From Rubrolithibacter danxiaensis (lineage in GTDB: Bacteria > Bacteroidota > Bacteroidia > Sphingobacteriales > Sphingobacteriaceae), in assembly GCF_047272945.1 (NCBI RefSeq), contig NZ_JBKOPS010000004.1, forward strand, positions 1 to 64,000: a stretch of 64,000 nucleotides of DNA, read 5' to 3'. The notes beneath the pieces are model-generated. The model did not search any database and was not told the origin of the DNA. It saw only the letters and a program-made list of their open reading frames with translations. Below, piece after piece: positions 54,040 through 63,578 of this stretch. Numbering within the stretch: the stretch's first letter is position 1; every line of letters starts with the position of its first letter. The position numbers were made by a program, and so were the translations under genes.

Positions 54040-55059
54040 ATGAAGAAAAATATGTTGTTCTTTTCGGTTATGCTGATAGTTGCAGCCTGCGGGGGAGAAA
54101 AAAAACAGGTATCAGAATCGGGATTATCCGGCGAAATTAAAATAGACGGATCAAGTACTGTGTATCCTTTATCAGAAGCGATGGCTGAGGAGTTCCGGAA
54201 TGAGGCGCCCGATGTAAGAGTTACCGTCGGTGAGTCAGGATCAGGTGGCGGATTTAAAAAATTCTCACGCGGGGAAACAGACATTAACGATGCATCCCGC
54301 CCGGTAAAATCAGAAGAACTGGAACTCTTCAAGCAGGGGAATATTGACTTTATAGAGCTTCCGGTTGCTTATGATGGGCTGGCGGTAGTTGTAAACAAAG
54401 CAAATACGTTTGTGGATCATTTAACAGTTGCCGAGTTAAAAAAGCTCTGGGAGCCCGCAGCTCAGGGTAAAATCAAGACCTGGGATCAGGTACGTTCTAC
54501 ATTTCCTAAACAACCTATTAATTTATACGGAGCCGGAACAGCTTCCGGAACCTACGATTACTTTACCGAAGCGATTGTAGGCAAGGCTAAGTCCTCACGG
54601 GGCGACTACAATGCCAGTGAAGACGATAACGTGCTGGTGAAGGGAGTCTCATCCGATAAAAACGCCCTCGGATTTTTCGGTTTATCGTACTATGAAGAAA
54701 ATTCAGATAAGCTTAAAATCGTTCCTATTGATAATGAAAATGATGCTGATGGGAAAGGTGCAATTGCTCCAAGCGTAGAAACCGTTACAAATGGCACTTA
54801 CCAGCCTCTGGCTCGTCCTCTGCTAATTTACATTAGCACCAAATCTGCTGATAAGCCTCATGTAAAAGCTTTTATTAATTTTTATCTTGATCAGGCAAAT
54901 ACGCTGGCGAAAGAAATAGGAATTGTACCCTTGCAGCCGGAAGTGTACAAGCTGGCTAAAACACGTTTTGAAAAAAAGATTACCGGAACTGTATTTGAAC
55001 CCGGTAAAAAAACAGTAGGCGTGCATTTGACCGATCTGTTCAAGATAGAGAATAAGTAA
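54040..55059 (+). CDS. pstS: phosphate ABC transporter substrate-binding lipoprotein
   Basis: This phosphate-binding protein feeds the PstCAB transporter. It has a lipoprotein signal (MKKNMLFFSVMLIVAACGG, lipobox VAAC) and the PstS core: IDGSSTVYPLSEAMAEEF, VGESGSGGGFKKFSRGETDI and AGTASGTYDYFTEAI, which provide the phosphate-cleft residues. The start is chosen at 54040 rather than 54031, because the upstream promoter would leave almost no leader for the earlier ATG. Pho-type repeats lie directly upstream, and pstC follows 48 bp later. Confidence 0.95.
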   Translation: MKKNMLFFSVMLIVAACGGEKKQVSESGLSGEIKIDGSSTVYPLSEAMAEEFRNEAPDVRVTVGESGSGGGFKKFSRGETDINDASRPVKSEELELFKQGNIDFIELPVAYDGLAVVVNKANTFVDHLTVAELKKLWEPAAQGKIKTWDQVRSTFPKQPINLYGAGTASGTYDYFTEAIVGKAKSSRGDYNASEDDNVLVKGVSSDKNALGFFGLSYYEENSDKLKIVPIDNENDADGKGAIAPSVETVTNGTYQPLARPLLIYISTKSADKPHVKAFINFYLDQANTLAKEIGIVPLQPEVYKLAKTRFEKKITGTVFEPGKKTVGVHLTDLFKIENK

Positions 55060-55107
55060 TCTTTCGAGGACGACGCTCTTCAACAAGAAAATTTTTGCGC
55101 AGACAAA

Positions 55108-55986
55108 ATGTTTAAGCTGAAAGAAAAAATAATTGAAGGATTTCTTATAGTATCAGGTTTAATTACTGTACTTACAACAGCAGGTATTGTACTGGTACTG
55201 GCAACAGAAAGTGTCCGTTTTTTTAACGAAGTATCTTTCAAAGAGTTCTTTACAGGTACAGAATGGACACCACTTTTTGCAAAAAAGAAATTCGGAATTC
55301 TGCCACTGGTATCCGGGACGTTATTAACTACTGTAATTGCTGTACTGGTAGCTTTGCCGTTGGGCTTAGTAATCGCCATTTTTTTGAATGAATATGCTTA
55401 CAAAAGGTTTACATCCGTTATTAAACCTGTACTTGAAGTATTAGCAGCAATTCCTACAGTTGTGTATGGATTTTTTGCTTTAACCTTTGTCACCCCTTTT
55501 CTTCAGCGTTTTATACCGGGCCTTTCCGGCTTTAATGCCCTCTCGGCTGGTATGGTTATGGGCGTAATGATAATCCCTTACATCTCATCTTTAAGTGAAG
55601 ATGCTTTAAGGGCAGTACCTAAATCGCTGCGGGAAGCTTCGTACGGGATGGGTGCAACACGCTTTCAAACAGCCTTTAAAGTAATGGTGCCGGCAGCCTC
55701 TTCTGGCATTATTGTATCGGTTATCCTTGCAATTTCAAGAGCAGTTGGAGAAACTATGATAGTAGCAGTTGCCGCCGGCCAGGAACCGAAATTAACAGCC
55801 AACCCCCTCAGTTCCGTAGAAACAATTACCGCATATATTGTACAGGTTAGCATGGGAGATATCCCTCATAACTCCTTGGAATACAGCACCATTTTCGCCG
55901 CAGGTTTGGCTTTGTTCATTTTCACATTTGTTCTTAATAATATCAGTTTCTGGATAAAACGAAAATACCAGCAGAAGTATGAATAG
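55108..55986 (+). CDS. pstC: phosphate ABC transporter permease PstC
   Basis: A 292-aa inner membrane permease with six helices. It contains the permease EAA-type loop LREASYGMGATRFQTAFKVMVPAA. The motif AVGETMIVAVAAG and the end YQQKYE fit PstC. It overlaps pstA by 8 bp, as in tightly coupled transporter operons. Confidence 0.95.
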   Translation: MFKLKEKIIEGFLIVSGLITVLTTAGIVLVLATESVRFFNEVSFKEFFTGTEWTPLFAKKKFGILPLVSGTLLTTVIAVLVALPLGLVIAIFLNEYAYKRFTSVIKPVLEVLAAIPTVVYGFFALTFVTPFLQRFIPGLSGFNALSAGMVMGVMIIPYISSLSEDALRAVPKSLREASYGMGATRFQTAFKVMVPAASSGIIVSVILAISRAVGETMIVAVAAGQEPKLTANPLSSVETITAYIVQVSMGDIPHNSLEYSTIFAAGLALFIFTFVLNNISFWIKRKYQQKYE

Positions 55987-56836
55987 CACCAAACTTAACA
56001 GGATTGAAGATACGATATTCAAGTACTTCGCTTTTTTTTGCACCTGCCTCGGCTTAGTCTTTCTGGGGGTTCTGTTATACGATGTTTTCTCAAAAGGATT
56101 AGCCCGGATTGATTTTGATTTTCTTACCAGTCTGCCTTCACGGCGTCCGGAAAGAGCAGGAATTTACACTGCGTTGTTAGGCATGATCTGGATCCTGATC
56201 CTTACCGTCCTCTTCGCTTTTCCTGTTGGGATCGGGGCCGGAATTTACCTCGAAGAGTATGGAAAGAGAAACAGGCTGGCAAATATCATCGAGATAAATA
56301 TTTCAAACCTTGCGGGAGTTCCTTCCATTATTTACGGAATATTAGGATTGGAATTGTTCGGCCGTTTATTAAAGCTAGGCAACAGCGTACTAGCCGGAAG
56401 CTTAACTCTTTCACTGCTGATTTTACCGATAATTATTGTATCAACCCGTGAAGCAATTAAAGCTGTACCCTCATCCCTGCGGGAAGCATCGTACGGACTG
56501 GGTGCTACAAAATGGCAAACAATAAGTAAAGTAGTGCTTCCTTCAGCTTTTGGCGGGATCATGACCGGATTAATTCTGGCAATATCCAGGGCTATTGGCG
56601 AAACAGCACCATTAATCGTTATCGGCGCTTTGGTATATGTCCCTTTTGCCCCGGCTAATCCTATGGATGAGTTTACTGTCCTAACCATTCAAATCTTCAA
56701 CTGGGTTTCACGCCCGCAGGCCGGCTTTGTTACCAATGCGGCGGCGGCAATTATTATACTCCTCTCCTTTACTTTTTTAATGAATGGAATTGCTGTCATT
56801 ATCAGAAACACGTACAATAAAAAAACAAGATTTTAA
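55979..56836 (+). CDS. pstA: phosphate ABC transporter permease PstA
   Basis: A 285-aa second permease subunit with six helices. Its EAA loop is LREASYGLGATKWQTISKVVLPSA, followed by SRAIGETAPLIVIGALVYVPF. It overlaps pstC and precedes pstB by 5 bp. Confidence 0.95.
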   Translation: MNSTKLNRIEDTIFKYFAFFCTCLGLVFLGVLLYDVFSKGLARIDFDFLTSLPSRRPERAGIYTALLGMIWILILTVLFAFPVGIGAGIYLEEYGKRNRLANIIEINISNLAGVPSIIYGILGLELFGRLLKLGNSVLAGSLTLSLLILPIIIVSTREAIKAVPSSLREASYGLGATKWQTISKVVLPSAFGGIMTGLILAISRAIGETAPLIVIGALVYVPFAPANPMDEFTVLTIQIFNWVSRPQAGFVTNAAAAIIILLSFTFLMNGIAVIIRNTYNKKTRF

Positions 56837-56841
56837 CTAAC

Positions 56842-57594
56842 ATGAATAAGCTTGAGGCAAAAAATGTAAACCTATATTACGGAACCAAACATGCCCTTAA
56901 AAATATCAGCATAGACATTGCTCCCCATACGGTTACAGCTTTTATCGGCCCCTCCGGATGCGGTAAATCTACTTTCTTAAGGTGTTTTAACCGCATGAAC
57001 GATTTAATAGATAATGTGAAGATTGAAGGCGAAGTTTTAATTGACGGGAAAGACATCTACAACAGAAAACTTCATGTAGACGAGCATAGAAAAAGAGTGG
57101 GAATGGTTTTTCAAAAGCCTAATCCTTTTCCGAAAAGTATTTATGAAAACGTTGCTTTCGGGCTGCGTATTAACGGAATAAAGAGAAAAGCAATTCTGGA
57201 TGAAGCAGTAGAACGTTCATTGCAACAGGCGGCATTATGGAATGAAGTTAAAGATGACCTGAAAAAATCAGCGCTTGCTTTATCCGGTGGTCAGCAGCAA
57301 AGGTTATGTATTGCACGTACGCTTGCAGTGGAGCCGTCGGTAGTGCTGATGGATGAACCCGCTTCAGCACTCGATCCTATTTCTACCTCGAAGATTGAAG
57401 AGCTGATTTACGAGCTGAAGAGTAAATATACTATTGTAATAGTTACTCACAACATGCAGCAGGCGGCAAGGGTGAGCGATAAAACGGCTTTCTTTTATTT
57501 AGGCGAACTGGTTGAGTATAACAATACGAGCACCATTTTTACCAATCCGGCTAAAGAACAAACGCTCAATTACATCACCGGCAGATTCGGATAG
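56842..57594 (+). CDS. pstB: phosphate ABC transporter ATP-binding protein PstB
   Basis: A 250-aa ATPase with Walker A GPSGCGKST, the PstB-specific FLRCFNRMNDL, the signature LSGGQQQRLCIARTLA, Walker B VLMDEPASALDP and the switch H in IVTHNMQQAARVSD. It drives phosphate import with PstCA. Confidence 0.97.
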   Translation: MNKLEAKNVNLYYGTKHALKNISIDIAPHTVTAFIGPSGCGKSTFLRCFNRMNDLIDNVKIEGEVLIDGKDIYNRKLHVDEHRKRVGMVFQKPNPFPKSIYENVAFGLRINGIKRKAILDEAVERSLQQAALWNEVKDDLKKSALALSGGQQQRLCIARTLAVEPSVVLMDEPASALDPISTSKIEELIYELKSKYTIVIVTHNMQQAARVSDKTAFFYLGELVEYNNTSTIFTNPAKEQTLNYITGRFG

Positions 57595-57630
57595 TTAAAT
57601 AAAACTTTTTTTCATCTTACTACGATTATT

Positions 57631-58293
57631 ATGACTCATTTAGAAGAAGAACTGCAAAAACTTAAAGGGCAAATGACCGAAATGGCACTATTGGTAACAA
57701 GCCAGATTGAAAAAAGCCTTACCTCGTTAAGTGCCGAAGATATTGATCTTGCCCGCGAGGTGATCTTTAATGAAAAGCGTGTAAATGCTTACGAACTTGC
57801 GATAGACAAGGATTGCGAAAACATTCTGGCCTTACTAAATCCGTTCGCTACCGACATGCGCTTTGTGTTCGCCACTCTGAAAATAAATACCAATTTTGAA
57901 CGGATTGGTGATAATGCCGAAGGAATAGCCAACTATGTTTTACTGGCAGAAAAAAGCTTTGATAAAAAATTACTTACTCTTACCCGTTTTTCTGAAATGG
58001 CCGATACCGTTAAGATAATGCTGAATACAGTAACACGCTCTTATACTGAAAGCAATGCTAAGTTAGCACGCACCATTTTTAAGCAGGATACTGTTCTTGA
58101 TGAAATAAACAAAGCTTGCACCGATGTTCTTGCAGCTTATAGTAAAGAAAATCCTGATAATATTCATCAAGCTTTATATCTTTTAACCATAATTCGCAAG
58201 TTGGAACGTGTTGGCGACCATATTACCAATATTGCCGAAGAAATTATTTTTTATCTCGAAGCAAAAGTGCTGAAGCATGGAAAAAAGCATTAA
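57631..58293 (+). CDS. phoU: phosphate signalling protein PhoU
   Basis: A 220-aa all-helical protein with two PhoU repeats, each bearing the metal-site pattern (NTNFERIGDNAEGIANYVL and LERVGDHITNIAEEI). It links transporter state to the Pho two-component kinase, whose genes are not in this window. It closes the pst operon. Confidence 0.95.
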   Translation: MTHLEEELQKLKGQMTEMALLVTSQIEKSLTSLSAEDIDLAREVIFNEKRVNAYELAIDKDCENILALLNPFATDMRFVFATLKINTNFERIGDNAEGIANYVLLAEKSFDKKLLTLTRFSEMADTVKIMLNTVTRSYTESNAKLARTIFKQDTVLDEINKACTDVLAAYSKENPDNIHQALYLLTIIRKLERVGDHITNIAEEIIFYLEAKVLKHGKKH

Positions 58294-58314
58294 CACTAAC
58301 CTCACATCTTCATC

Positions 58315-58371
58315 CTTAACATTAATTTAATATTGCTTTAATTCCTTACTAACATAAGCTTAACATCTTTG
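58315..58371 (+). promoter_or_regulatory. Pho-type five-heptamer array and -7 box before the porin gene
   Basis: Heptamers at 58315 (CTTAACA), 58326 (TTTAATA), 58337 (TTTAATT), 58348 (ACTAACA) and 58359 (CTTAACA) are exactly 11 bp apart. The last overlaps CATCTTTG (58364-58371) by the same offset as in the pstS array. It gives the porin its own phosphate-responsive promoter downstream of phoU. Confidence 0.75.
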
Positions 58372-58409
58372 TATCATTACTAACGCAGATTTTACATTTA
58401 GTTTAAGAT

Positions 58410-59654
58410 ATGTTAAAGAGAATTTTCACTGGCCTGCTTCTGTTAAGCTTTTCATGCACATTTGCTCAGACAACTCAACCCAAACCTGATATTTTAAATG
58501 GTATAAAACTATCGGGATATTTTCAGTTTCAGTATCAGAAAGCTTCAAAACCGGCGATCTCTTCATTTGATGGCGGAGATTTCGCTGACAACAGCGACAG
58601 CAGATTTATGCTGAGAAGAGGAAGACTTAAACTGGAAAGGACAGATAAATGGACAAATTTAGTTGTTTCAATAGATGCTACCCAGGATGGGGTGAGTTTA
58701 CGGGATGCCTTTATTGAGCTGAAAGAGCCCCTTCTAAATTCATTTACCCTTACCGCCGGCCAAATGAACAAGCCTTTTGGTTATGCCATCGGTCTTTCCT
58801 CTTCACAGCGTGAGATACCCGAAAGGCCCCGGGTAGTGCAAACTGTTTTACCCGGCGAACGGGACCTTGGAGTAATGTTAACCCTTAACCCTGCAAATTA
58901 TAAATTCATAACTCTCGATGCTGGCTTTTATAACGGCTCTGGATTGAATGTAAGAGATTACGATAACAGGAAAGACTTCATATCTAATTTAACAATTAAA
59001 TTAAATAACGACTCACTTCATCATTTTAAGATAGGCTTCGGAGCTTCTTACTATCACGGGTATGTGCGACAAAATACTGCTACCGTTTATTACAAATCAA
59101 CCGAAAACGGAGTGAATGGATTTACAGCAATTACGGATCCTCAGCACATTGGCAGTTATGCCAAACGGGAATATACAGGATTTAATTTGCAACTGGAGGA
59201 TAAGGGTTCTATGGGAAGGACTGCCCTTAAGGCCGAATACATTCAGGGGAAACAGCCAGGGATTGCCGCTTCTGCTACTGTAAGAGGCCCCCAGGCCACA
59301 AAAAGCTTTTCCTCCCAGCCTGCAAGTGATATTTATAACAGGAAATTTAAGGGGTATTATATCTGGTTTATAAAGCAAATTCCGCAAACTCCTTTCGAGG
59401 TCATTGCTAATTATGATGTTTACGATCCCAATACAGATTTAAAAGGAAGCAATATTGGGATTGCAGGAAATAATACAACAGCAGCTGATATCCAATATCA
59501 TACATTTGGAGCCGGTTTAATTTGTTATGTAACAAAACAGGTAAAACTTACTGCTTATTATGACCATCCTGTAAATGAAAAAACCCAACTTGCAGGATTT
59601 GAAAATGATATTAAAGACGATGTATTTACCCTGAGGGCACAGTATCGATTTTAA
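58410..59654 (+). CDS. phosphate-type outer membrane porin (OprP/OprO family)
   Basis: A 414-aa outer membrane barrel with a signal peptide (LLLSFSCTFAQ). It has the OprP-type start ILNGIKLSGYFQFQYQ, the segment RRGRLKLERTDKWTNLVVSIDATQ and alternating strands to the end FTLRAQYRF. Such porins admit phosphate or pyrophosphate. It follows phoU and has its own Pho-type array, which supports that role. Confidence 0.88.
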   Translation: MLKRIFTGLLLLSFSCTFAQTTQPKPDILNGIKLSGYFQFQYQKASKPAISSFDGGDFADNSDSRFMLRRGRLKLERTDKWTNLVVSIDATQDGVSLRDAFIELKEPLLNSFTLTAGQMNKPFGYAIGLSSSQREIPERPRVVQTVLPGERDLGVMLTLNPANYKFITLDAGFYNGSGLNVRDYDNRKDFISNLTIKLNNDSLHHFKIGFGASYYHGYVRQNTATVYYKSTENGVNGFTAITDPQHIGSYAKREYTGFNLQLEDKGSMGRTALKAEYIQGKQPGIAASATVRGPQATKSFSSQPASDIYNRKFKGYYIWFIKQIPQTPFEVIANYDVYDPNTDLKGSNIGIAGNNTTAADIQYHTFGAGLICYVTKQVKLTAYYDHPVNEKTQLAGFENDIKDDVFTLRAQYRF

Positions 59655-59686
59655 ACCAGAAATTTCATTCTGAATGGAGGATTCAT

Positions 59687-59706
59687 CTTCTCCTTTAAAG
59701 GAGAAG
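59687..59706. repeat. 20-bp perfect palindrome downstream of the porin gene
   Basis: CTTCTCCTTTAAAGGAGAAG is its own reverse complement and lies 33 bp after the porin stop. It has no T-run and may act as a weak terminator or be a dispersed palindrome. Confidence 0.55.
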
Positions 59707-59825
59707 GAATAGTTAAGCTTTTCTGATATTGAACATTTATTTCCTGTTGCTTAGCAAAAACAGCTTAAACCCAACCTTTAGGATCAAAAATAATATTTTG
59801 AGCAAATCCTTGCCTCTATATTATT

Positions 59826-62243
59826 TTACAAGGGTTTTGTCACTTCAAATGAAATCGTTTTGCTTCCCGCATGCCCGTCTTTTGAAATTCCCTGTATCAC
59901 GACAAAGAATTTCCCTGGCAGATCTGAACTGTAGAAACTAAGCTGATGTTTACCTTTATCATCCGTTTTTACGTCCGGGGACCAGTAAAGGACATTTCTG
60001 AAATCAGGAGTACGATCCTGTATTTGTTCATTACTATCATAAACAGGAGAATAAAACTCCCGTTTTAATTGCAACCCTTCATAGTCAACAACCAAGGCTT
60101 TTGGATCCAGTTCGTAATTTGCCATATCCCCTCCGTAAGTAGAAAAACTTGCTATTCCGGCCGCTGTTAATGGCCCGTAAAAATACTTTTCGCCCACTAC
60201 TTCCAGTTTTCTAATTTTCGTAGGGTCAAAAGCCATTAATTTATCGATATCAAAAACAGGAGTTCCGTCCAGCATTACCAGTGGTTCTCCGGGAACAAAG
60301 CCTTTCTTATTGGTATATGGTATCTTATAATAAAATTTCTTTTGTTGTTTAAATACCGATACCTCTGGTACATATTCCCGCAATACTTCTTCCATGGTAG
60401 GGAAGCGGGTGTAATCGTCTAACAGGTATACCTTTTCGGCTTTATAGAAAGAACTACTGTCCGTCGGGGGAGTATATAATTTAGTAAGCTTGTCTCCCGA
60501 AAATATAGTTTGTACCTGCATACCTACACTGTGTTCCAGTAACGCATTTTGAGAAGCTGTATTCAGCTGAAAATCAGGAATAGTAGCGGACGAAATTTTT
60601 TCGGAGAAAGGATTATTTATATGAAACCGATATGTACTGTCTTTTCTAAAATCGCTTTGAACAATGAGCTCATTTGTTCCGTACAGATCTTTGGCAGTAA
60701 ACTTTACTTTTCCGTTCTGATCGCTTTTTGAAACGTAAAGCTGTATCCTTTTACCGGGAATTGAAAGAAAGGTAAGTACATCACCTGCTTCAGGTCCGCT
60801 GGCAGCAGTAACTTTTCCTGTAATCAGGTGTCCCTGATATTCAGGCAGAAACTCTATATTCGGTTTATTGCTGCTTAGTACCTTATTCCAGTTAAATCTG
60901 CGCCAACCTTGCGAAAGCATTAAATTATCTAAAGCTTCATTAGCTTCCGGTGTATTATTTTCAAAATAATAATTAGGAGATTCAACAGACCCTCTTAAGT
61001 CAGACGTAAGCCAGATATAACTTTGTATATCCTTTTCCTCAATAGGCTGCAGATCATCCGATTTATATACCGATACAGAAAGATCAGCGGCAATTTCTTT
61101 TGCTGAGTCGGTATTTGTAAGAATATTAAGGCTTATGTTTTTCCTTATGCCGTATAAAGGCTTATCCGATTTGCCTGTAATTATTAATTTTTTTGTCGGT
61201 CGTTTGAAATATAAACGTTCGCAAAGAGGTTGGTTTGCCGAGTTGAAAATTGTAAAATGTGATATTCCTTCATCCAGCTTATTAATATCTACGATGAACT
61301 TTACAAGGCCATTGTTGAGCCTGCCTGCAAGAGCCTGTTTCGTTCTTTGACGTGAATGAGCAAAAAGATATATTTCGTCACTGTTTTTTGATGTAGCATT
61401 TACTGCTATTGAAAGTTGTGAGGAGTTCTCCTGTGCCATGCTCATTACAAAACCTTCATTTTGTATTGCAGGTAAATCTTTAACAACAGAATATTCACTG
61501 TTAAATTTCAGAACCGCTTTATATTGATGATTAGCTGCCGGGGTAAAATAAAAGCTCCCTATACCAAATTTTAACGGCTGAAACCTTGCGACCGTGTCGT
61601 TCTTTTCATCTACAACAGCACCTCTGAAATCAGATCCTTTTCCATTTTGGCTTACTACCCTGAAGGCAACTTTGCTGCGTAGTCCTTTAACTAAATTTCC
61701 GCCTTCCGGGAAGAACTGAATATCATACCTGTTTTTTAATGAATTAGAAATCTCTGATTCTTTCAAGGGGTTAATGATGGTAAGAACTTTTTCAAAATAA
61801 AAGTCGGCACTGTAATTTTTCATCCAGCTGGTATAGGCTCTGAATTTAAAATTCCCGGTAGTTAAGGTTAAAGGTATTTGAAAGGAGCCGTTTCCCGAAC
61901 CATCACTCATGGAGACTTTTGCCTGTAAAACAGGTTTCATGGCTTTGTCAAGAACTTCAACATAAGCAACTTTGCTTAAGTCAAGAGGCTTATGTATAGT
62001 GCCATCAACGCTGTAAAGTTTAAACCAGATTATTTCGCCTGCCATATAAGAATTCTTATCCGTGTGAACGAATATCTTTTCCAGCAGGTGCTGGCCGCTG
62101 TACTTCTCAAATTTAGATTGAATGGAATTTAGATTGTCAGTTTGAGCAGCCGTAAATTTTATAGAGATAATTTGCAGAATTACTATAAGTGCAACGGTTT
62201 TTACGCTTAGTTTTCCATATTGAAGAAAGTGCCTTTTATTCAT
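59826..62243 (-). CDS. MG2-like/TonB-plug-like exported protein
   Basis: This 805-aa protein has a signal peptide (about 15-33, ending FTAAQ). An MG2-type beta-sandwich (IFVHTDKNSYMAGEIIWFKL, about 55-75, then about 100-230) resembles alpha-2-macroglobulin domains. A C-terminal plug-like segment (MLDGTPVFDIDKLMAFDP and so on, about 660-720) resembles TonB receptor plugs. Such Bacteroidota proteins often sit beside TonB receptors; their function is not established. It is the third gene of the receptor cluster, 31 bp after the DUF4249 gene. Confidence 0.8.
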   Translation of the reverse strand: MNKRHFLQYGKLSVKTVALIVILQIISIKFTAAQTDNLNSIQSKFEKYSGQHLLEKIFVHTDKNSYMAGEIIWFKLYSVDGTIHKPLDLSKVAYVEVLDKAMKPVLQAKVSMSDGSGNGSFQIPLTLTTGNFKFRAYTSWMKNYSADFYFEKVLTIINPLKESEISNSLKNRYDIQFFPEGGNLVKGLRSKVAFRVVSQNGKGSDFRGAVVDEKNDTVARFQPLKFGIGSFYFTPAANHQYKAVLKFNSEYSVVKDLPAIQNEGFVMSMAQENSSQLSIAVNATSKNSDEIYLFAHSRQRTKQALAGRLNNGLVKFIVDINKLDEGISHFTIFNSANQPLCERLYFKRPTKKLIITGKSDKPLYGIRKNISLNILTNTDSAKEIAADLSVSVYKSDDLQPIEEKDIQSYIWLTSDLRGSVESPNYYFENNTPEANEALDNLMLSQGWRRFNWNKVLSSNKPNIEFLPEYQGHLITGKVTAASGPEAGDVLTFLSIPGKRIQLYVSKSDQNGKVKFTAKDLYGTNELIVQSDFRKDSTYRFHINNPFSEKISSATIPDFQLNTASQNALLEHSVGMQVQTIFSGDKLTKLYTPPTDSSSFYKAEKVYLLDDYTRFPTMEEVLREYVPEVSVFKQQKKFYYKIPYTNKKGFVPGEPLVMLDGTPVFDIDKLMAFDPTKIRKLEVVGEKYFYGPLTAAGIASFSTYGGDMANYELDPKALVVDYEGLQLKREFYSPVYDSNEQIQDRTPDFRNVLYWSPDVKTDDKGKHQLSFYSSDLPGKFFVVIQGISKDGHAGSKTISFEVTKPL

Positions 62244-62274
62244 TTTATATTAGTATTAATGAAAAACATGACTG

Positions 62275-63468
62275 TTAATTTTCCGGCCAGAAATCAGGTC
62301 GGATGTTTGTTCCTCCCATTAGTCTGCAATCAACGCACTCTTTAGAGGAGTAGAAATAACCTATGATTCCTACACCAGGAGCACCCAACGGAATAGTAAG
62401 AAGGTACTTGCCGCCGGACATGAGATTTTCCAGCCTGTATTCAAAAGTAGCTGCGGGATCAATCTTGATTACACCATCTTCACATGTTGTCGGATCTGGT
62501 GGCGGAAAATAACTGGGAAGAGAAAAGGGAAGTTTTCTAAAGTCAATATAAATCCTTTTTTTACTTACTGTAGAAGCACTCAAGAACCCGATTACCGGTT
62601 CACCAGGATTGCTCACACAATGGATATTGCCAGTTGCAATAGAAGGTTGCGCATCAAAAATGGAACCCAGGTTTTCTGTATTCTTTTTCAAATTCTGCCA
62701 ATAGATGTAACCTTCCTTAGTTAAAGCATATTGCTTTACAAGTACGCTGTATCCAAATGATATCTTGCCAGATTCGGGTGTAAGAAAAGTGAGCGGACTA
62801 TTTGCAAGAATATCGGAACTTAAATTTGCCGAAGTTCCAAGCAGTATCTGCTTGGATTTCGCTGATCTCCAGCAGCTATATACCTTGTCGCCCGGTATTC
62901 CTTCCGACCTGTTTTCTATTACTCCATTACGGTATACCACACTTGAATTGTTGAGCGATACGTATCGCCAGGTTTCGTCCAAGTCCCAGCGGTAATAGCG
63001 GGTATTGTTCTGAGCATCGTGTGAATTAACACTTACTTGCACTCCGTTGCTTTGAAATTGTGTGGTAACGCTGTCAATCTCGGGGCTTTGCTTTACTTCA
63101 ACGAAATCCGAAACATATTCTTTCTGAAACTGATCACGGATATGTAAACGATATTTTTTTGTACTGTTTAGATTAAGTACTCCAACTCCGTATCTTCCGT
63201 TACCCAGGCTTATTAGATTTTGAGTATTACTTTCTTCATCTTCAACTGTAACTACTGCAGAAGGCTCGGGTACTAATTTTACAGTGTCAGATAATTTAGT
63301 GGTTCTGCTCAGGTTGATAATTGTAGAATCATTACTTGCATTTAAAAAGCCTTCTACAACTAAATAGCTCGCTGAATTACTTATAACAGGCGGGTCATAA
63401 ATCTCTTTACAACTATTAATTACTATGAGAACAGCAATTAGTATAAAAAACTTAGGGAAGGTCGTCAT
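62275..63468 (-). CDS. DUF4249 lipoprotein
   Basis: A 397-aa protein with a lipoprotein signal (MTTFPKFFILIAVLIVINSC). The DUF4249 fold starts SYLVVEGFLNASNDSTIINLS and has many beta strands, with paired Cys near the end (KECVDCRLMGGTN). The start is placed at ATG 63468, because the longer frame adds a non-lipobox leader. DUF4249 genes typically follow TonB receptors, as here, and may aid ligand capture at the surface. Its exact function is unknown. Confidence 0.85.
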   Translation of the reverse strand: MTTFPKFFILIAVLIVINSCKEIYDPPVISNSASYLVVEGFLNASNDSTIINLSRTTKLSDTVKLVPEPSAVVTVEDEESNTQNLISLGNGRYGVGVLNLNSTKKYRLHIRDQFQKEYVSDFVEVKQSPEIDSVTTQFQSNGVQVSVNSHDAQNNTRYYRWDLDETWRYVSLNNSSVVYRNGVIENRSEGIPGDKVYSCWRSAKSKQILLGTSANLSSDILANSPLTFLTPESGKISFGYSVLVKQYALTKEGYIYWQNLKKNTENLGSIFDAQPSIATGNIHCVSNPGEPVIGFLSASTVSKKRIYIDFRKLPFSLPSYFPPPDPTTCEDGVIKIDPAATFEYRLENLMSGGKYLLTIPLGAPGVGIIGYFYSSKECVDCRLMGGTNIRPDFWPEN

Positions 63469-63578
63469 TATTCTAATCTGTGATAGTGAAACTCGAATTA
63501 GTACTGTTAAATCATTCCAAAGAATTCTGCAATTCATTAAAAACACGTATAACAGTATAAGTTTAATCTTATTCATGC

